Source: Adineta vaga
Taxonomy: Eukaryota; Rotifera
Assembly (NCBI GenBank): GCA_021613535.1
Contig: CP075492.1
Location: 14,818,001 to 14,882,000 of the forward strand
Direction of reading: 5' to 3'
Length of the DNA: 64,000 bases
The notes below the pieces were generated by a model, which made no database searches, had not been told where the DNA came from, and was given only the letters and a program-made list of their open reading frames with translations. This document shows positions 1 to 12,521 of this stretch, piece after piece. The position numbers and the translations under genes are program-made. The first letter of the stretch is position 1. Each line of letters opens with the position of its first letter.

Positions 1-1596
1 AGGTACAGTAGAAAAGAATTTTTTAGTATCATCTCTTTATGAAAAACGAGAACTATTTCATATGAACGAATAAACTATATTTTTACTTTTCTGTCATTTA
101 CTTGACAAAATTGCTAGGAATAAAGATTCAAACCTTCTTGGGTTTTCTTCTTTTCTCTTGTAAAATATAAACACAAAACTGAGTATTTTCGATGGAGAGG
201 AATTAGGAATTTGATGTGTTAACATCAGGATATGTTCATATTTGTTCGGCTTATATTTTCAACTTATATACTTTGCTAAAATAACAGATTCCATGCATTA
301 TAGATATTTGTAGAGTAAATTGAGTCTTAGTTTTTACTGAAAAATCGTTTCATATATGAAAACAACTTCAACATCAGTAATATACTTGATTACAAAATTA
401 TATTTTTCCATTTTTGTTAAGTAGATTTTATTGAAACAAAAAAATAATTAATATTTTACATCAAATCTTTTTCTTAATGTTGTTAATAATTTATTATTCA
501 TACAGAATTTCAACGGTTGAAAAAAGAATCATTTTTTTATAGTCTAATATTTATCTCATCCGAAATTATATGAAATCAATCTACATATCGTCATATGAAA
601 ATTGAATATATATGTTACAGGGGAAATTAAAATCCAGGACAATTTGAGGGTGTGAGTGTTGATGTAAGTGTGAATGAGGAGATGAAAAAAAGGCTGAGCA
701 TGAATTTGAGGGTGTAGGAGGACGTTTCACCTTTATTCTGACTTACACGTTCACTCTTACCATCAATTTCACTCTCATTCGCAATCACAAGATCGTGCAA
801 GTTAAAATCCTAATAGTTTTCTTACAGAATGTAGAAGAAAACAAGATGATTTTAATTTCCCTTGTAACATCTATATGTAACCGTTTCTACAGCTCTCAAT
901 GCTATTCCTATCGGACTTCCCTGCTGCTTATACGGATTCGAAGATGGTAATGATATTAAGAGTTGTCGAATGGTTTTTTTTTTCGTTTTTTTAAAGCATT
1001 TTTGTCGCAAATAATAGCCATACTGAGTTTTTTTCCGATCTACTATATTGTTTACTTTTCGACGCCATTGAGAGAAAAAAAATTCTCTCTTTATATATGG
1101 CGATGATGACCTTGAAAGTATTTTTTTCGGTTCTGCGCTTGTAGAAAGAGAATTATTTGCACGTATTCATTGTTTTTGATAGTTTATTGGAAAAAATCAC
1201 AACGCATAAAGAAATCCTTAAAATTGAAGCAACAAGAATGAGTTTTGTGGCGCAAACAGTCATTCATTTTAAACAGAACAAACACCAACAGTCATTTCAA
1301 TGAAATAAAAATCTTCGAACTTCCGCATTCATCTAATTAGTTACAAAAAATTATTTTGAAGATAAATAAAATATGTTTGATCGATATTAAATTCTAAAAG
1401 TTCTTTAAAAGGTTCTACCACAGTGGCTGAAAGAAGTGTGTGCAACAGATTTCTAATTTTTCTCCGAGGTATATTAAGAATATTTTTTCTATGATTCAGC
1501 GGTAAAACATAGAATCATTCTGTTGTATGATTCATCGATAGAAACGAAATAAACTCATAACATATTGTTCAACAAAAGTGTATTTTTTCATTAAAA
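1..1596. other. Intergenic stretch, no gene seen
   Basis: About 1.6 kb of AT-rich DNA with no frame I can defend as coding on either strand. The only structured part is a short inverted-repeat element at 613-869, listed separately. The last few hundred bases presumably hold the promoter of the gene that starts at 1597. Confidence 0.5.
613..869. mobile_element. MITE-like element with 22-bp terminal inverted repeats
   Basis: Bases 613-634 and the reverse complement of 848-869 match at 21 of 22 positions; both ends begin TGTTACA and run into GGGAAATTAAAATC. The element is about 257 bp and has no coding capacity. Its interior has a G-rich arm (about 645-720, GAGGGTGTGAGTG-like) facing a C-rich arm (about 740-790), so the whole unit could fold back. 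A short non-autonomous DNA transposon is the simplest reading; no target-site duplication is clear. Confidence 0.6.
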
Positions 1597-2918
1597 ATGT
1601 CTGTGCAAGTTGATGTTTTTTCTGATCGATTCAAATTAAAGGAATTGAATAAAAATTTCGAGTATTTAATTCAACTAATCCAATCAACGTATCATCCATC
1701 ACCATTATTCAACGATGAATCATCATTGAAAATAAATGCACATTCATTAGATTTCTTACAACAATTCAATGGATCAAATCAATCCGAACAGATTCACTTA
1801 TTATCTCAGATCAATAGTTTACATGAATTATGGACATTTCTATCATGCAATCCAACATCATATGATTGTGAAACTTTTCTCAACGAACTCTATCAGTTAA
1901 CATTAACTTATTTATCTGTCAAACAACATTTATGTAAGACGTATATTTTTGACGAAATTCACTCATATGATCTTTCTATTTAGCGTTTCATTGTGAAGAT
2001 TTCCTATTAACATTGACTAATTCATACGATGATAAGTTACGATATGCTTGTTTTGAAATATTAGCTTTATTGATGAATGATCCTCGTCCACAAAGTAAAC
2101 AGACAGTAGCGAAATTGAATCGAATGTGTTATGAATGTTTGTACGATTTTCATATTTATTATGAACAAATCAAAACTGTGACGATCGAATCTCGAATAAT
2201 TGATCTAACAAAAGAAGATACTCAAAATTTAGTTGATGGAAGATCCATTCGCACAGATTTAGAAGTGAAAATTAATGAAGCGATTGCTGAATTAGGTGGA
2301 TTGGTATTCTTTAAAATGCGTCGAAGTCCGAAAGATGCTTATCAAAGTAAAGATTTGTCTATTCGATTTGGACATCTTTTCAACTATTTTCTTCTAGATT
2401 TAAGTAAAGAAATCGATGATAAATGGATTCAAATCTGGAATTTGAAAGATAACGAAGATCCTCAAAATCATTTTATGAAAATTCAGAATATAAATCAATT
2501 GAAATTACTTTTTAAAAGTAGTTCTCGTCTTCGTGAAGATTGTAATGAAATATCATCAAATGAAAAACTAATTTTACGACAATGGATTGATTATATTCCT
2601 CCTGAATTTCGATGTTTTGTTTGTAAAGGAAAACTTAATGCCGTTTCAACATATGGATTCCATCAAAACAAATTCAACGATGAAGAACAATTAAAAGAAT
2701 TTCTCAATTCAAAAAAATTTCAAAAGCTTATTCTATCCATTCCCTATACTCATGGAATAGTCGATTGTGCAATTGATCCAAACAATTTCCAAGTCATTAT
2801 CATTGAAATTAATCCTTTTAGTAAACGATCATCAGCAGGAAACTATTCATGGATCATTGATCGAGATATTCTTTATGATTTCTATCAGACAGAGCAATGT
2901 ATTAACATCAGATTATGA
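1597..2918 (+). CDS. D123/CDC123-like protein
   Basis: Two exons, 1597-1933 and 1984-2918, separated by a 50-bp GT-AG intron; the phases fit and give 423 aa. The C-terminal two thirds resemble the D123 (CDC123) family, whose founding member is an ATP-grasp-fold assembly factor for translation initiation factor eIF2. Motifs seen are SPKDAY at about 227-232, EFRCFV at about 321-325 and EINPF at about 387-391, the last being the usual D123 'hydrophobic-(D/E)-x-N-P-F' site. The N-terminal 120 residues are not recognisable. The protein is longer than typical CDC123 (about 330 aa) and diverged, so it may be a lineage-specific paralogue rather than the housekeeping factor. No signal peptide is seen, so a cytosolic place is likely. 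Confidence 0.7.
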
Positions 2919-3210
2919 TAGAATCGTGCTCGTTTTTTAAATAATAAAAAACATGACAAACTTCGAATGCAACATATTTTTCTTTGGTTAAAAAAACAAA
3001 TCTTTCGGAGATTTATACTGATTATTTTGACTATACGAGTGTTAATGGCGGCTTATGGTGAATTATGTATGTAGATGTTTTTCTTACTATAGTAACGAGA
3101 CGCGGTGACGAAAGAAAATTTCAAGTAATATTTTCTGTGAACAACGTCATGTAAATTTCAAAACGTCTATAAATTCGTTGTGTTGAAGTAAGTTTTCATG
3201 TCATTTTCAA

Positions 3211-4459
3211 ATGGCGACGAAATCAAAGAAGAAAAATGGTTGTAACAGTTGCTGTTGTAAATCACCTCAAGAACAAGAACGAGTTAAGGTTACAAATTCT
3301 TTGAAAACCGAAGTGAAAAATCTTGATATACCATATGGTTCTATCAATTTCTATTCGGGTAAGTCGATATAAATCTGAAACATCAGCTTTTTTGCTAATG
3401 ATAATTTGTCTTTTAGGTGTCCGCATGTCAAATAATACGTATACGTGTCCAATGCTTGCAATTCATCTCTATCATTACGAACAATTTGAAGGTGACAGAA
3501 GATTGAACAATGATAGAGTATTAATCGATAGAAAACAAGAAGAACATACTTATCAAACACATCAACAATTGAATGAAGAAGCACGTTTTAATGCTGCAGA
3601 AGATGTGATTATGATTCCACTTGAAGATATATTGTTGATTACCTACACATTAGGTGTTTCGAAACGAATCGAAGCTGAAACGAGAGAAAACATTGTAGAT
3701 CATTCTCATTTGAATAATAATGGCTGTTGTTCGAAAAACAAAATTGAAGTGAAACCCTATGTACACGAAACGATCAGTTACGCACCTTCAAATCGAATTG
3801 TTGATCATGCAGCGAGAGACATACCTATACCTGAATCTCCGAGCTGTTGTTCTTGTTGTCGATCTCGTCGAAAGAAGAAATTATTTAAACGTATCAAACA
3901 AACAAAAACCACCGATCGTCATGTCGAACGTACGATCACAATGATAATTGAGTACAGTAAATATAGTAATCTCGATTCAGCGACAAATACACGTTTACTT
4001 AGTAATGAAGATCAATTAGCTTATTATAGAACACAATTTAATCCAAAATCAGAATTGAAATTCTATTTATTAAAAGAAACTCAAATCGATCCAAAAAATT
4101 TCGATTTGACTAAAACCTATGCAGAAATTTTATGTCGAACTGTTATGCAATTGAAAGGAATGAAAAATTCTTATCCATCTGATTATGAACTACAAATAAT
4201 TCTAACACAGAATCGTTTAGGAACATTTGGAAATGCATACAATGAACCAAGTTTACAAGTTTCTACAGGAGTTATTTTGCCAGGAACAACTGATCCACAA
4301 TATCAACAGTTATACATTTTGCCTCAAAATCAACAACAATATTATTTACCTAAAACTCCACAACCATATCATGCAGCTCCAATTTTACAGCCATATCTTC
4401 CAGCTACTGTTATTCGACCAGTTTATCAACAGCCTTCACCATACATACATCAACAGTAA
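3211..4459 (+). CDS. Cysteine-rich orphan protein, copy A
   Basis: Exons 3211-3358 and 3417-4459 with a 58-bp intron give 396 aa. I do not recognise the family. Visible features are a basic, Cys-rich N-terminus (CNSCCCK), a shared block reading NTYTCPML just after the intron, a second Cys cluster (CCSCCRSRRKKK) near the middle, a conserved stretch with RTVMQLKGM, and a Gln/Tyr/Pro-rich tail. There is no signal peptide and no membrane helix. A paralogue with the same intron position and phase lies at 10628-11894. The Cys clusters next to basic residues could bind metal or be lipidated; this is a guess. Confidence 0.75.
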
Positions 4460-4701
4460 ACTTTTCATTATGTTGTGATTTTCTTTTTCTTTACGAAAAA
4501 TTAAAATTTTAAAACTGAAAATTTTTATTGACAGTATAAATAATGAGTAATGCATCCACGTGCTTGATATTCGTTTTGTTTTTACCTGTGTATCAAAAAT
4601 GAAAATTGTATTACGAGTGCTTTATTCAGTTATCGCTTAAGATAAAACTAGAAATTTCGTTTTACATTTTTCAAATTCTCATCATTTGTAGCAGACAAAC
4701 A

Positions 4702-5931
4702 ATGAGTACGAGTAAATTTGATATTTCAACGAAAATGACAGCTGCTCAACAGACTGGCTATGGTGCAGTACGTAATGTAATTGTACTAGAACATGAAATA
4801 CCTATTCCTCGACAATTATCATCGAATCAAATTCTTGTCAAAGTTTATGCAGCATCAATTAATCCGATTGACTGGAAATTACTGAATGGTAATATGTCAT
4901 TGATCATTCGGCCTTCATTTCCACATATACCAGGGAAAGATGTTGCTGGAATTGTTGTCGATATTGGATCATCTGTAAAACGTTTTGAAATTGGAGATGA
5001 AGTGTATGGAAATCTTCATATGGATGAAGGTAGTTATGCAGAATATGTTCGTGGAAATGAAGGAAATTTTGCTTTAAAACCAAAGAATCTATCAATGATT
5101 GAAGCTGCTGCTGTACCTTTAGCTGGTGAAACGAGTTATCAAGTATTATTTGTTAAAACTTCACCACCCATAGGTCCAAAAAGTAAAGTGTTTATAAGCG
5201 GTGGTGCTTCAGCAACAGGATGGTATGCAATTCAAATGGCCAAAGCAGTTGGTGCTCATGTAGCAACAACAAGTTCGGAAAGAAATTTTAGTTTTATAGA
5301 AAAACTTGGTGAGTTCATGCTAATTGCATAGATTTGAATATATTCAATAGTACAATAGGTTATAAAATTGTACAAGAAATCGATGATATGAAAGATGATG
5401 ATCCACAACAATTATTGGTGATTAATTACAATAAGAAAAATTTTGGTGAAATATTAAAAGGTACATTGTATCTGACGAAACGGAAACATAGTAATCAAAT
5501 TTGATTTTCTCTATTTAGGACAAAACTATGATCTTGTCTATGATTGTGTAGGTGGTGAAGAACAGTGGACAGCTGCGAAACAGATACTTAAACAAGGTGG
5601 TCAATTTATAACTATTGCTGGTGATGATCCAGAAGCATCTGTTTCATTGAAATCAGCCATGACTATTGGACCTCGTCTTCTATCACGAAAACTAGGTTCA
5701 GTTTTTGGATCATCACATCATGGTTATATATTTCATTTGATAAATCCTGTTTCTGCTGAACTTGATCATATACGTACTGAATACATCGAAACAGGTAAAG
5801 TAAAACCATTGATAGATACAGTTTTTGATTGGCAAGAAGATGGAGTTGAAGCATTATATAAATTATATGAAAAATCAAAAAGTGGTAAAGCACAAGGAAA
5901 ATTAATCTTAAAAATCGTTCATGAACAATAA
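4702..5931 (+). CDS. Zinc-type alcohol dehydrogenase-like (MDR) quinone oxidoreductase
   Basis: Three exons (4702-5308, 5359-5460, 5519-5931) with introns of 50 and 58 bp give 373 aa. This is a medium-chain dehydrogenase/reductase of the quinone-oxidoreductase type, an NAD(P)H-dependent reductase of enones, quinones or aldehydes. The N-terminal GroES-like domain shows NPIDWK (about 54-59) and PGKDVAG (about 77-83). The nucleotide-binding site is GGASATG at about 167-173, followed by a Rossmann fold, and DCVGG appears in exon 3. Catalytic zinc ligands are not evident, as in the QOR branch. The ATG at 4702 was chosen because the upstream frame has only a TTG. A decayed copy of exon 3 lies at 7155-7399. 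Confidence 0.85.
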
Positions 5932-6162
5932 AAATAAATTTTGTTGCTTGTTTGTTTTACATCTCTCAATAAAGAAATAAGTATAAATAAAAATAAATGA
6001 ATCGGAGTCAGTGTGACGTTGCGAAAGAAAGTGAAAAAAACGCTGTGTCAGCATGATGTAGCTATTTTTTCTTCTTCTATATATAAACGCATGAAAACCA
6101 TCTATGTCTATAATTATAACCTTCGAATATACGATTAACGATATTTATTACAATAAACAAAT

Positions 6163-6918
6163 ATGGGTAAACTCGATGGAAAGATTGCTCTTATCACAGG
6201 TGGTTCTAGTGGCATTGGTTTTTCTACTGCACAACGATTTCTTGCTGAAGGTGCTGAGCATGTATTCATTACTGGACGACGACAACAAGCACTGGATGAA
6301 GCTATCAACAAATTGAATAGTAAGCATGTGACAGCAGTACAAAGTGATACTTCCAATTTAGATGATCTCGACAGATTATACGCTGTGATTAAGAAGGGAA
6401 AAGGTTATTTAGACATAATCTTCGCTAATGCAGGTGGAGGCGAATTTGCACCGCTTGGATCGATTACTGAAAAGCATTATGATGACATATTCAACACCAA
6501 TGTAAAAGGTGTATTATTTACTGTTCAAAAGGCGTTACCAATTTTGAAAGATGGAGGATCGATCATCTTAAATGGGTCCATTGTTTCTGTCAAAGGAACG
6601 CCAGCCTTCAGTGTTTATTCTGCTACAAAGGCAGCACTTCGATCTTTCGCAAGATGTTGGACTGTCGATTTAAAAGAACGTAAAATTCGAGTCAATACGT
6701 TAAGTCCAGGACCGATTGATACACCAGGATTAGCTAGTATAGGCAAAACCGAAGAAGAATCAAAAGCAATTGCTGCTGGATTTTTAGCTCAAATACCAAT
6801 GGGTCGTCTTGGTACATCTGATGAGATCGCCAAAGCAACTGTGTTTCTTGCTTCGGACGATAGTAGTTATATCACAGGCATCGAACTTTTCGTCGATGGA
6901 GGTATAGCACAGATCTGA
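6163..6918 (+). CDS. Short-chain dehydrogenase/reductase (SDR), classical type
   Basis: An intronless 251-aa frame with every hallmark of a classical SDR, an NAD(P)(H)-dependent oxidoreductase. The cofactor motif TGGSSGIG is at 12-19, NAG at 89-91, the likely catalytic Ser at 139, and Tyr152-x3-Lys156 in YSATK. SPGPIDTP follows the active site and the C-terminus ends in the usual FVDGG segment. Arg39-Arg40 after the second strand suggests NADP(H). The closest relatives I can picture are bacterial 'glucose 1-dehydrogenase-like' SDRs, and the lack of introns fits gene transfer, but this is inference. A polyadenylation-like AATAAA follows within 40 bp. The substrate cannot be told from sequence. 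Confidence 0.92.
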   Translation: MGKLDGKIALITGGSSGIGFSTAQRFLAEGAEHVFITGRRQQALDEAINKLNSKHVTAVQSDTSNLDDLDRLYAVIKKGKGYLDIIFANAGGGEFAPLGSITEKHYDDIFNTNVKGVLFTVQKALPILKDGGSIILNGSIVSVKGTPAFSVYSATKAALRSFARCWTVDLKERKIRVNTLSPGPIDTPGLASIGKTEEESKAIAAGFLAQIPMGRLGTSDEIAKATVFLASDDSSYITGIELFVDGGIAQI

Positions 6919-8448
6919 AGTTGTTTTTATTGATTTTTTAATAAAATAAATTTGTTGTGATGAAGTTTGAAGAAGATTATTTATTGTTTATCATAAATTC
7001 TACAGATATCGTACATAGTATACTGCAAGAATACAATTTCATCAGATCCATTTTTTCATTATAATTCATTGTGAGCACATGAATATTTTTATCTTGAACA
7101 TATTCGTTTCTTCTATTGTTTCTACTCGTTATAAAAATGATTTCAAAGCCTAGCTCCTTACTTAAACAAGGTGATCAATTTGTATCTATTATTGCTGATG
7201 ATCTTAACGCATCTGTTCCATTGAAATCAACTGTGACTATATTAGATCTCGTCTTTCATCACGAAAACTAGGTACAGTTTTTGGATCATCACATCCCCGC
7301 TGTATATTTCATTTGATAAATCCTGTTAATTGACAACAAAATGGAGTTGAAATATTATATAAATTATATGAAAAAGTAATCTTAAATATCACGGATGAAT
7401 CACGAGAAAAGCGATTTTTTTCGCTCTTTCGCACTTCATAATCTATCTATTACTCTATTCATATCAACATACGTTGATTACACATACTTGCCTGGTTTGC
7501 ATTTGTTTTTTTCTCTTGCCGTTCTATTCTTTAATAAATAGAAGTATCGCAAAAACAAACGCGTAATAATAATTTTTCGTTGCGTATCTATTTCATCGAG
7601 AGTATTGAGTATAAAAAGAATCAAATAAGATATCGAAGTAAGATCTCATTCAGAAAATTCTTAGGTTCATATTAATAAATCTATTAGATAAAATACCAAT
7701 AGATAAACTCGAGTGTATAGAATACAACGTCATTGTTTTGCGCGAAGCTTTCACTCTATACTTATATACATACAATCGACGAAAAAGATAAGAAAAGAAA
7801 AGAAAAGAATATACAAACAGATGTTATATGAACATGTTCTTTTCTTTCTTTATCTTTTTATGTCGTGATGGTAATTTATCAGAGGTCAATGTGATAAATT
7901 GATGGAAGCACATCTAGTCTGATTAACTTGCGCCGTCAAATATGTTTATTTGTTAAACAATACTCAAATATTTGGACATTCATTCAGTGCATTCAACGTG
8001 AAAAAAAATCGCTTCAATCATTTATTAATTGAAAATGAACAGTGATCTTTCAGCATGACCAAAAACAAAAAAGATCCACGTTATTTAGCAAAAAATGTGA
8101 TAGATTATTCATAATAAACTCTTAGAAGAATATCGAATTAAAAAGAAAATAAAGAATCATTATCTTTCATAAACTAATTTTCTCTTAAAATATTCACTGC
8201 AATCTATGCTGATTTTTTCATTCTCTAAAATCTGTTAACAATTTATAAACATTATTTCTTATTCATATAGTTTAATCGTCGAACATTTTCTTTCTCTTTA
8301 TATTCTTTTCGACGTTTCTATACTTTTCTTTTTTGTTTTCCTTCGTCATTTTCCGTTTCGACCTTTTTCTTGTCATTCTGAATATACATCGAAAGTTACT
8401 TCATTTTTCTTTATATAGAATTTCATCGACATCTAATATTGACCTGAC
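6919..8448. other. Intergenic stretch with one decayed gene fragment
   Basis: About 1.5 kb between the SDR and the GH13 gene. It contains the degenerate MDR exon copy at 7155-7399 and otherwise pyrimidine-rich and AT-rich DNA without a credible frame. An untranslated first exon of the GH13 gene could lie in the CT-rich tract at 8270-8440, but no splice pair is compelling. Confidence 0.5.
7155..7399 (+). pseudogene. Decayed partial copy of the MDR reductase last exon
   Basis: Bases 7155-7399 align collinearly with 5587-5920 of the MDR gene. Long matches include CGAAAACTAGG and TTTTTGGATCATCACATC, then the stretch for the 'YKLYEK' part near the end. An internal deletion removes roughly 85 bp, and substitutions and small indels break the frame. 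It lies 1.2 kb downstream of its source gene in the same orientation, so it is probably a tandem duplicate that died. Confidence 0.8.
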
Positions 8449-10346
8449 ATGTCGAAAGCAAGTTCATTACCAGGTATGGGTGCTAGTGTTAATATAAATG
8501 GAAAAGGTGTTACATTTCGTGTTTGGGCACCTTATGCAGATCAAGTCTATGTAGCTGGTAGTTTTACCAATCCTCCATGGAATGAAGGCAAAATTCGATT
8601 AGCACGTGATGATGAAAAATCCGGTTTTTGGTCAGTTTTTGTTCTTGAAGCTAAAGTTCAAGATCAATACAAATTCGTTATTTCAAGTAAAGATCAACCT
8701 GATGTATGGAAATTAGATCCTTATTGTCGTCAAACAACAGGACATATTAATATAAGACACGGTTTACCTTGTGAGAATACTTGTGTAATTATTAATCCAA
8801 ATCTATTCAAGTGGGATGAGAAAAAATTTACTATGTCAGCATGGAATGATTTAATTATTTATGAATTACATCTTGGTACATTTACTAATAATAGTCAATC
8901 AACTCGACGATTTCTTGATGCTATTTCAAAACTAGATTATCTAGTTGAATTAGGAATCAATGCTATTGAAGTTATGCCATGTACAGAATTTACAACCAAT
9001 ACATCAATGGGATATAATCCATCATTATTATTTGCTATTGAAGATCATTATGGTGAAGAACGAAATGTTCAACGATTTGTTAATGAAGCGAATCGTCGAG
9101 GAATTGCAGTTATCTTCGATGTTGTTTACAATCATTTAGGTCCAGATGATTTGAGTGATTGTTTTTGGCGATTTGATGGATGGCATAATAATGAATATGG
9201 TGGAATCTATTTCTATCAAGATGAACGAGCAGTAACAGCTTTCGGTGCTACACGACCTGATTATGGACGTCCAGAAGTTCGACAAATCTTACATGATAAT
9301 GCAATGATGTGGTTTCATGAATATCATGCTGATGGTCTTCGACTTGATTCGACAATCAATATTCGGCGATCACAGCAAGGTGATTTACCTGATGGATGGT
9401 CATTGATGCAATGGATTAATAAAGATAAAAAATCGAATAGAATTACGATTGCTGAAGATCTTCAAGATAATGAATGGTTAACAAAAAAAATTGATGAAGG
9501 TGGTGCTGGCTTTAGTGCTCAATGGGATGCTGGATTTTATAATGTTATTCGAGACGCTGTTATACCCGCAGAGGATTCATCCCGATCAATGTTTGCTATC
9601 AATGATATCCTCAATAAACGTTATAATAATGATGCATTTCAACGAGTTATTTATACTGAATCTCATGATGAAGTAACAGAACAATTCGGTGTGAAATTAG
9701 GTCGTATGCCAGAAAAAATCTGGTTTAATAATCCAAATTCATGGCCTAGTCGAAAACGATCCACATTAGCAGCTGCTATTCTTTTCACGACGCCTGGTAT
9801 ACCAATGATCTTTCAAGTACGAAGAGGCTCTGATGTCACTGAATATTAGTTTTATTTTATTTTCAGGGCCAAGAGTTTCTTGAATGTGGTACATGGACGG
9901 ATAATGCCGATACGAATCCTAATGCAATGCTTGATTGGTCTAAATTAGAGAAGAACAAGGGAATTTTTCAACTCTACCATGATTTAATTAAATATCGTCG
10001 AAATCAAGAGAAGAATACTCGAGGTTTAATGGGTCAACATATTCGTGTTTTTCATATCAATAATGAAAAAAAAATCATTGCTTATCAACGTTGGATGGAA
10101 GGTGGAAAAGGTGATGACGTCATCATTGTTGCTAATTTTTCTTCGGAATCATTTGATTCATATACAATTGGTTTTCCAAATTCTGGTACATGGGAACTAC
10201 GCTTTAACTCCGATTGGAAACAATATTCCGATGATTTTACTGATGTCGGATACACAACAATGGCTGATGAAGGTGAATATGATGGTTTGCAATGTCATGG
10301 CAATGTTGGTTTAGGACCTTATAGTTTAATAATTCTTTCTCAATAA
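8449..10346 (+). CDS. GH13 alpha-glucan enzyme, branching-enzyme-like
   Basis: Exons 8449-9816 and 9867-10346 with a 50-bp intron give 615 aa. An N-terminal CBM48/E-set domain (about 10-110, beginning VTFRVWAPYADQV) precedes a GH13 barrel. The four GH13 regions are present: DVVYNH at about 224-229; GLRLD with the nucleophile Asp300; IAEDL with the acid Glu336; and SHDE with Asp407. The SHDEV form of region IV is what 1,4-alpha-glucan branching enzymes carry, so glycogen or alpha-glucan remodelling is likely. Trehalohydrolase (TreZ) and isoamylase relatives share the layout and are not excluded. The architecture looks bacterial; only one intron interrupts it. No signal peptide is seen. Confidence 0.85.
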
Positions 10347-10627
10347 AATAATTACAAATATAGATGTAGGTGTATTTGATTCATGGTTGATTTTAGTTGG
10401 TATATCCCAACTGTAAAGGGAATTATATTTGTATGCATAATTAATTTAAAAACTGCAGTAACAAAAGAAAATGAAAGAAGACATAAAATTCGTTAAAATA
10501 AACAATGGAATAATCTTCATGACATATAAGAATAAAGTTAATAACTTTTCTGCTCTCATCTCGAAGAACATTTCATTCTTATTTCGACTTTTAATAAGTG
10601 TGTGCAACGTAACAAATTCAATTTTTA

Positions 10628-11894
10628 ATGGCAAACGAGAGACAAAATAAATCTTGTTTTAGAAGTTGTTGTCCAAATGGTTGTTGTGGATTTTGTAAAC
10701 CACCTATTCAACAGCAAAAACAAGTTGAAACAGTAATTGATCTTAAGAATGCTGTCACCGCAACTGAAATCCCTTACGGTTTTGTTAAATTTTATCCTGG
10801 TAAGAACTATAATTTCTCTTTTGCCTTTGATTTTAACATTTTCATTAGGTATTCGCACGATGGAAAACACTTACACATGTCCAATGCTTTCAATTCATCT
10901 ATATCGTCATCAAGAATATCGTGCTGACACAGCTCAAGATAACCGTACTGCATTCTTCGATGGTAGAAATCGACAGCATATTCATCAAGATGAACAACAA
11001 GCAAACAAATCAGAAGAAGGCAAAGGCGAAGAAGAAGTGATCATGGTTCCATCAGAAGATATACTCAAAATTAATTACAAAACAGAATTTAGAAAAGGTA
11101 TCAATGCTGATATTCGATCGCATATCGTACCAACATATGAATTAAGTGAAAATTGTTGTGATCGTTGTTGTGTTCCATTCGTTAATTGTTGTCGTAAAAC
11201 TCGAGATTGTTGTTGTTGTGTATCTCATCAGCAAACGAGAATTGCTCCTCATGTTGAAAATACAATACTTCGAACAGATATATATTCAAATACATTTTAT
11301 AGAGAAGAAAATGTTCCTCTTTCTGAAACTCAAGCAAGTTGTTGTACTCGTCTGGTGAATCGTTTCCGTTGTTGGTGTTGTCGAAGAAATATATTAATGA
11401 AACTCACCAAAAAAATTTCAACGAAAGCTGAACGTCACGCTGAACGGGTTATTACAATGACTATTGAATATAGTAAATATAGTCACTCTGATACACCATC
11501 CAATGCTCGTTTACTCACTGGTCAACAACAAGCAGACTATTATTTTAGTAAATTTCAACCGCATACAGAATTGAAATTCTATTTAATCAATAGTAAGGAA
11601 TTTGATCCGAGAAATTTTGAGTTGAAGAGTCAACAAGCTGAAATTTTATGTCGAACAGTAATGCAATTGAAAGGAATGAAAGATCGTTATCCATCAGAAC
11701 ATGAATTGAATGATATTCTTGATCAATCTCATCAAAGAACATTTGGTCAAATATTTAATGAACAAGTTTTGCAACTAACATCAGATCCAAATGTCGGACG
11801 AATAGAAAATACTGAGATAAGACCAATTCCATTGTCAATTGAATTAACGACAGTTCAACAACATCAAAATCTAACAACAACATGGGATCACTAA
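10628..11894 (+). CDS. Cysteine-rich orphan protein, copy B
   Basis: Exons 10628-10799 and 10849-11894 with a 49-bp intron give 405 aa. It is a paralogue of the gene at 3211-4459: intron position and phase are the same, IPYG precedes the junction in both, and NTYTCPML, ILCRTVMQLKGM, the IEYSKYS block and the TELKFYL/SELKFYL block are shared. Copy B is richer in cysteine, with SCCPNGCCGFCK at the N-terminus, CCDRCCVPFVNCC and CCCCVS near residues 140-175, and CWCCRR further on. No membrane helix or signal peptide is visible. I do not recognise the family; it may be confined to bdelloids. Confidence 0.75.
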
Positions 11895-12521
11895 ATCAAG
11901 AGATATTCTTATCGTGAAAATAGATTCATATCTTTTTTCCTATATCATTTCAATAAAATATAATTTAGTTCATCGGAGATTATATTTCTTGAGATTCTAA
12001 TGTTATAAACGTTTCTCCAAATAATATCATACAAACTTTCTCGGAAGAGTGCGTGAGGATGAGGATGAATTGAATGCAGAATAAAAGGAATACTGTCAGA
12101 AGTATTATTTATTTGTTTTATTTGTATGTAATAAATTATATGATCTATTCTTTCGTTGATTTTAGTTGATTAAAATAATCTATATCTATTCATCTTGAAC
12201 ATCAGATGTTAAACTATTGGATAACTTTGTATGAATCATCATTTAAAACCGTTTATATAAGGAATTAGTATATCATATATTCTGCTCGTGAAGAGGTTAC
12301 TAGGTCGTCATAAGACACTTAGTTCTTTCATAGTTCACTGTACTATCTGAATTCCCGTGTTATTCGAAAGAAAGAAAAAAAGAAAAAGAAAATTTAAATA
12401 TAACTTCTAACATGATTTATTTGTTTACTTTTTTTGTAACTACTAAGTGTGACTATATCTTTAGTACGTATGTCCAACTGGTTTTATTTCTCATGAATAT
12501 ATTTTTATTTATAGAAAGGTC
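11895..12521. other. Intergenic stretch, no gene seen
   Basis: About 630 bp of AT-rich DNA. It contains a short GAGGATGAGGATG run near 12056 that resembles the G-rich arms seen elsewhere in the window, but no C-rich partner was found. No frame is convincing. Confidence 0.45.

Noticed and set aside
8449-10346. Naming the GH13 protein trehalohydrolase (TreZ) or giving it symbol glgB
   Set aside because: The CBM48 plus GH13 layout fits both, and region IV (SHDEV) leans to branching enzymes, but the sequence alone does not fix the reaction.
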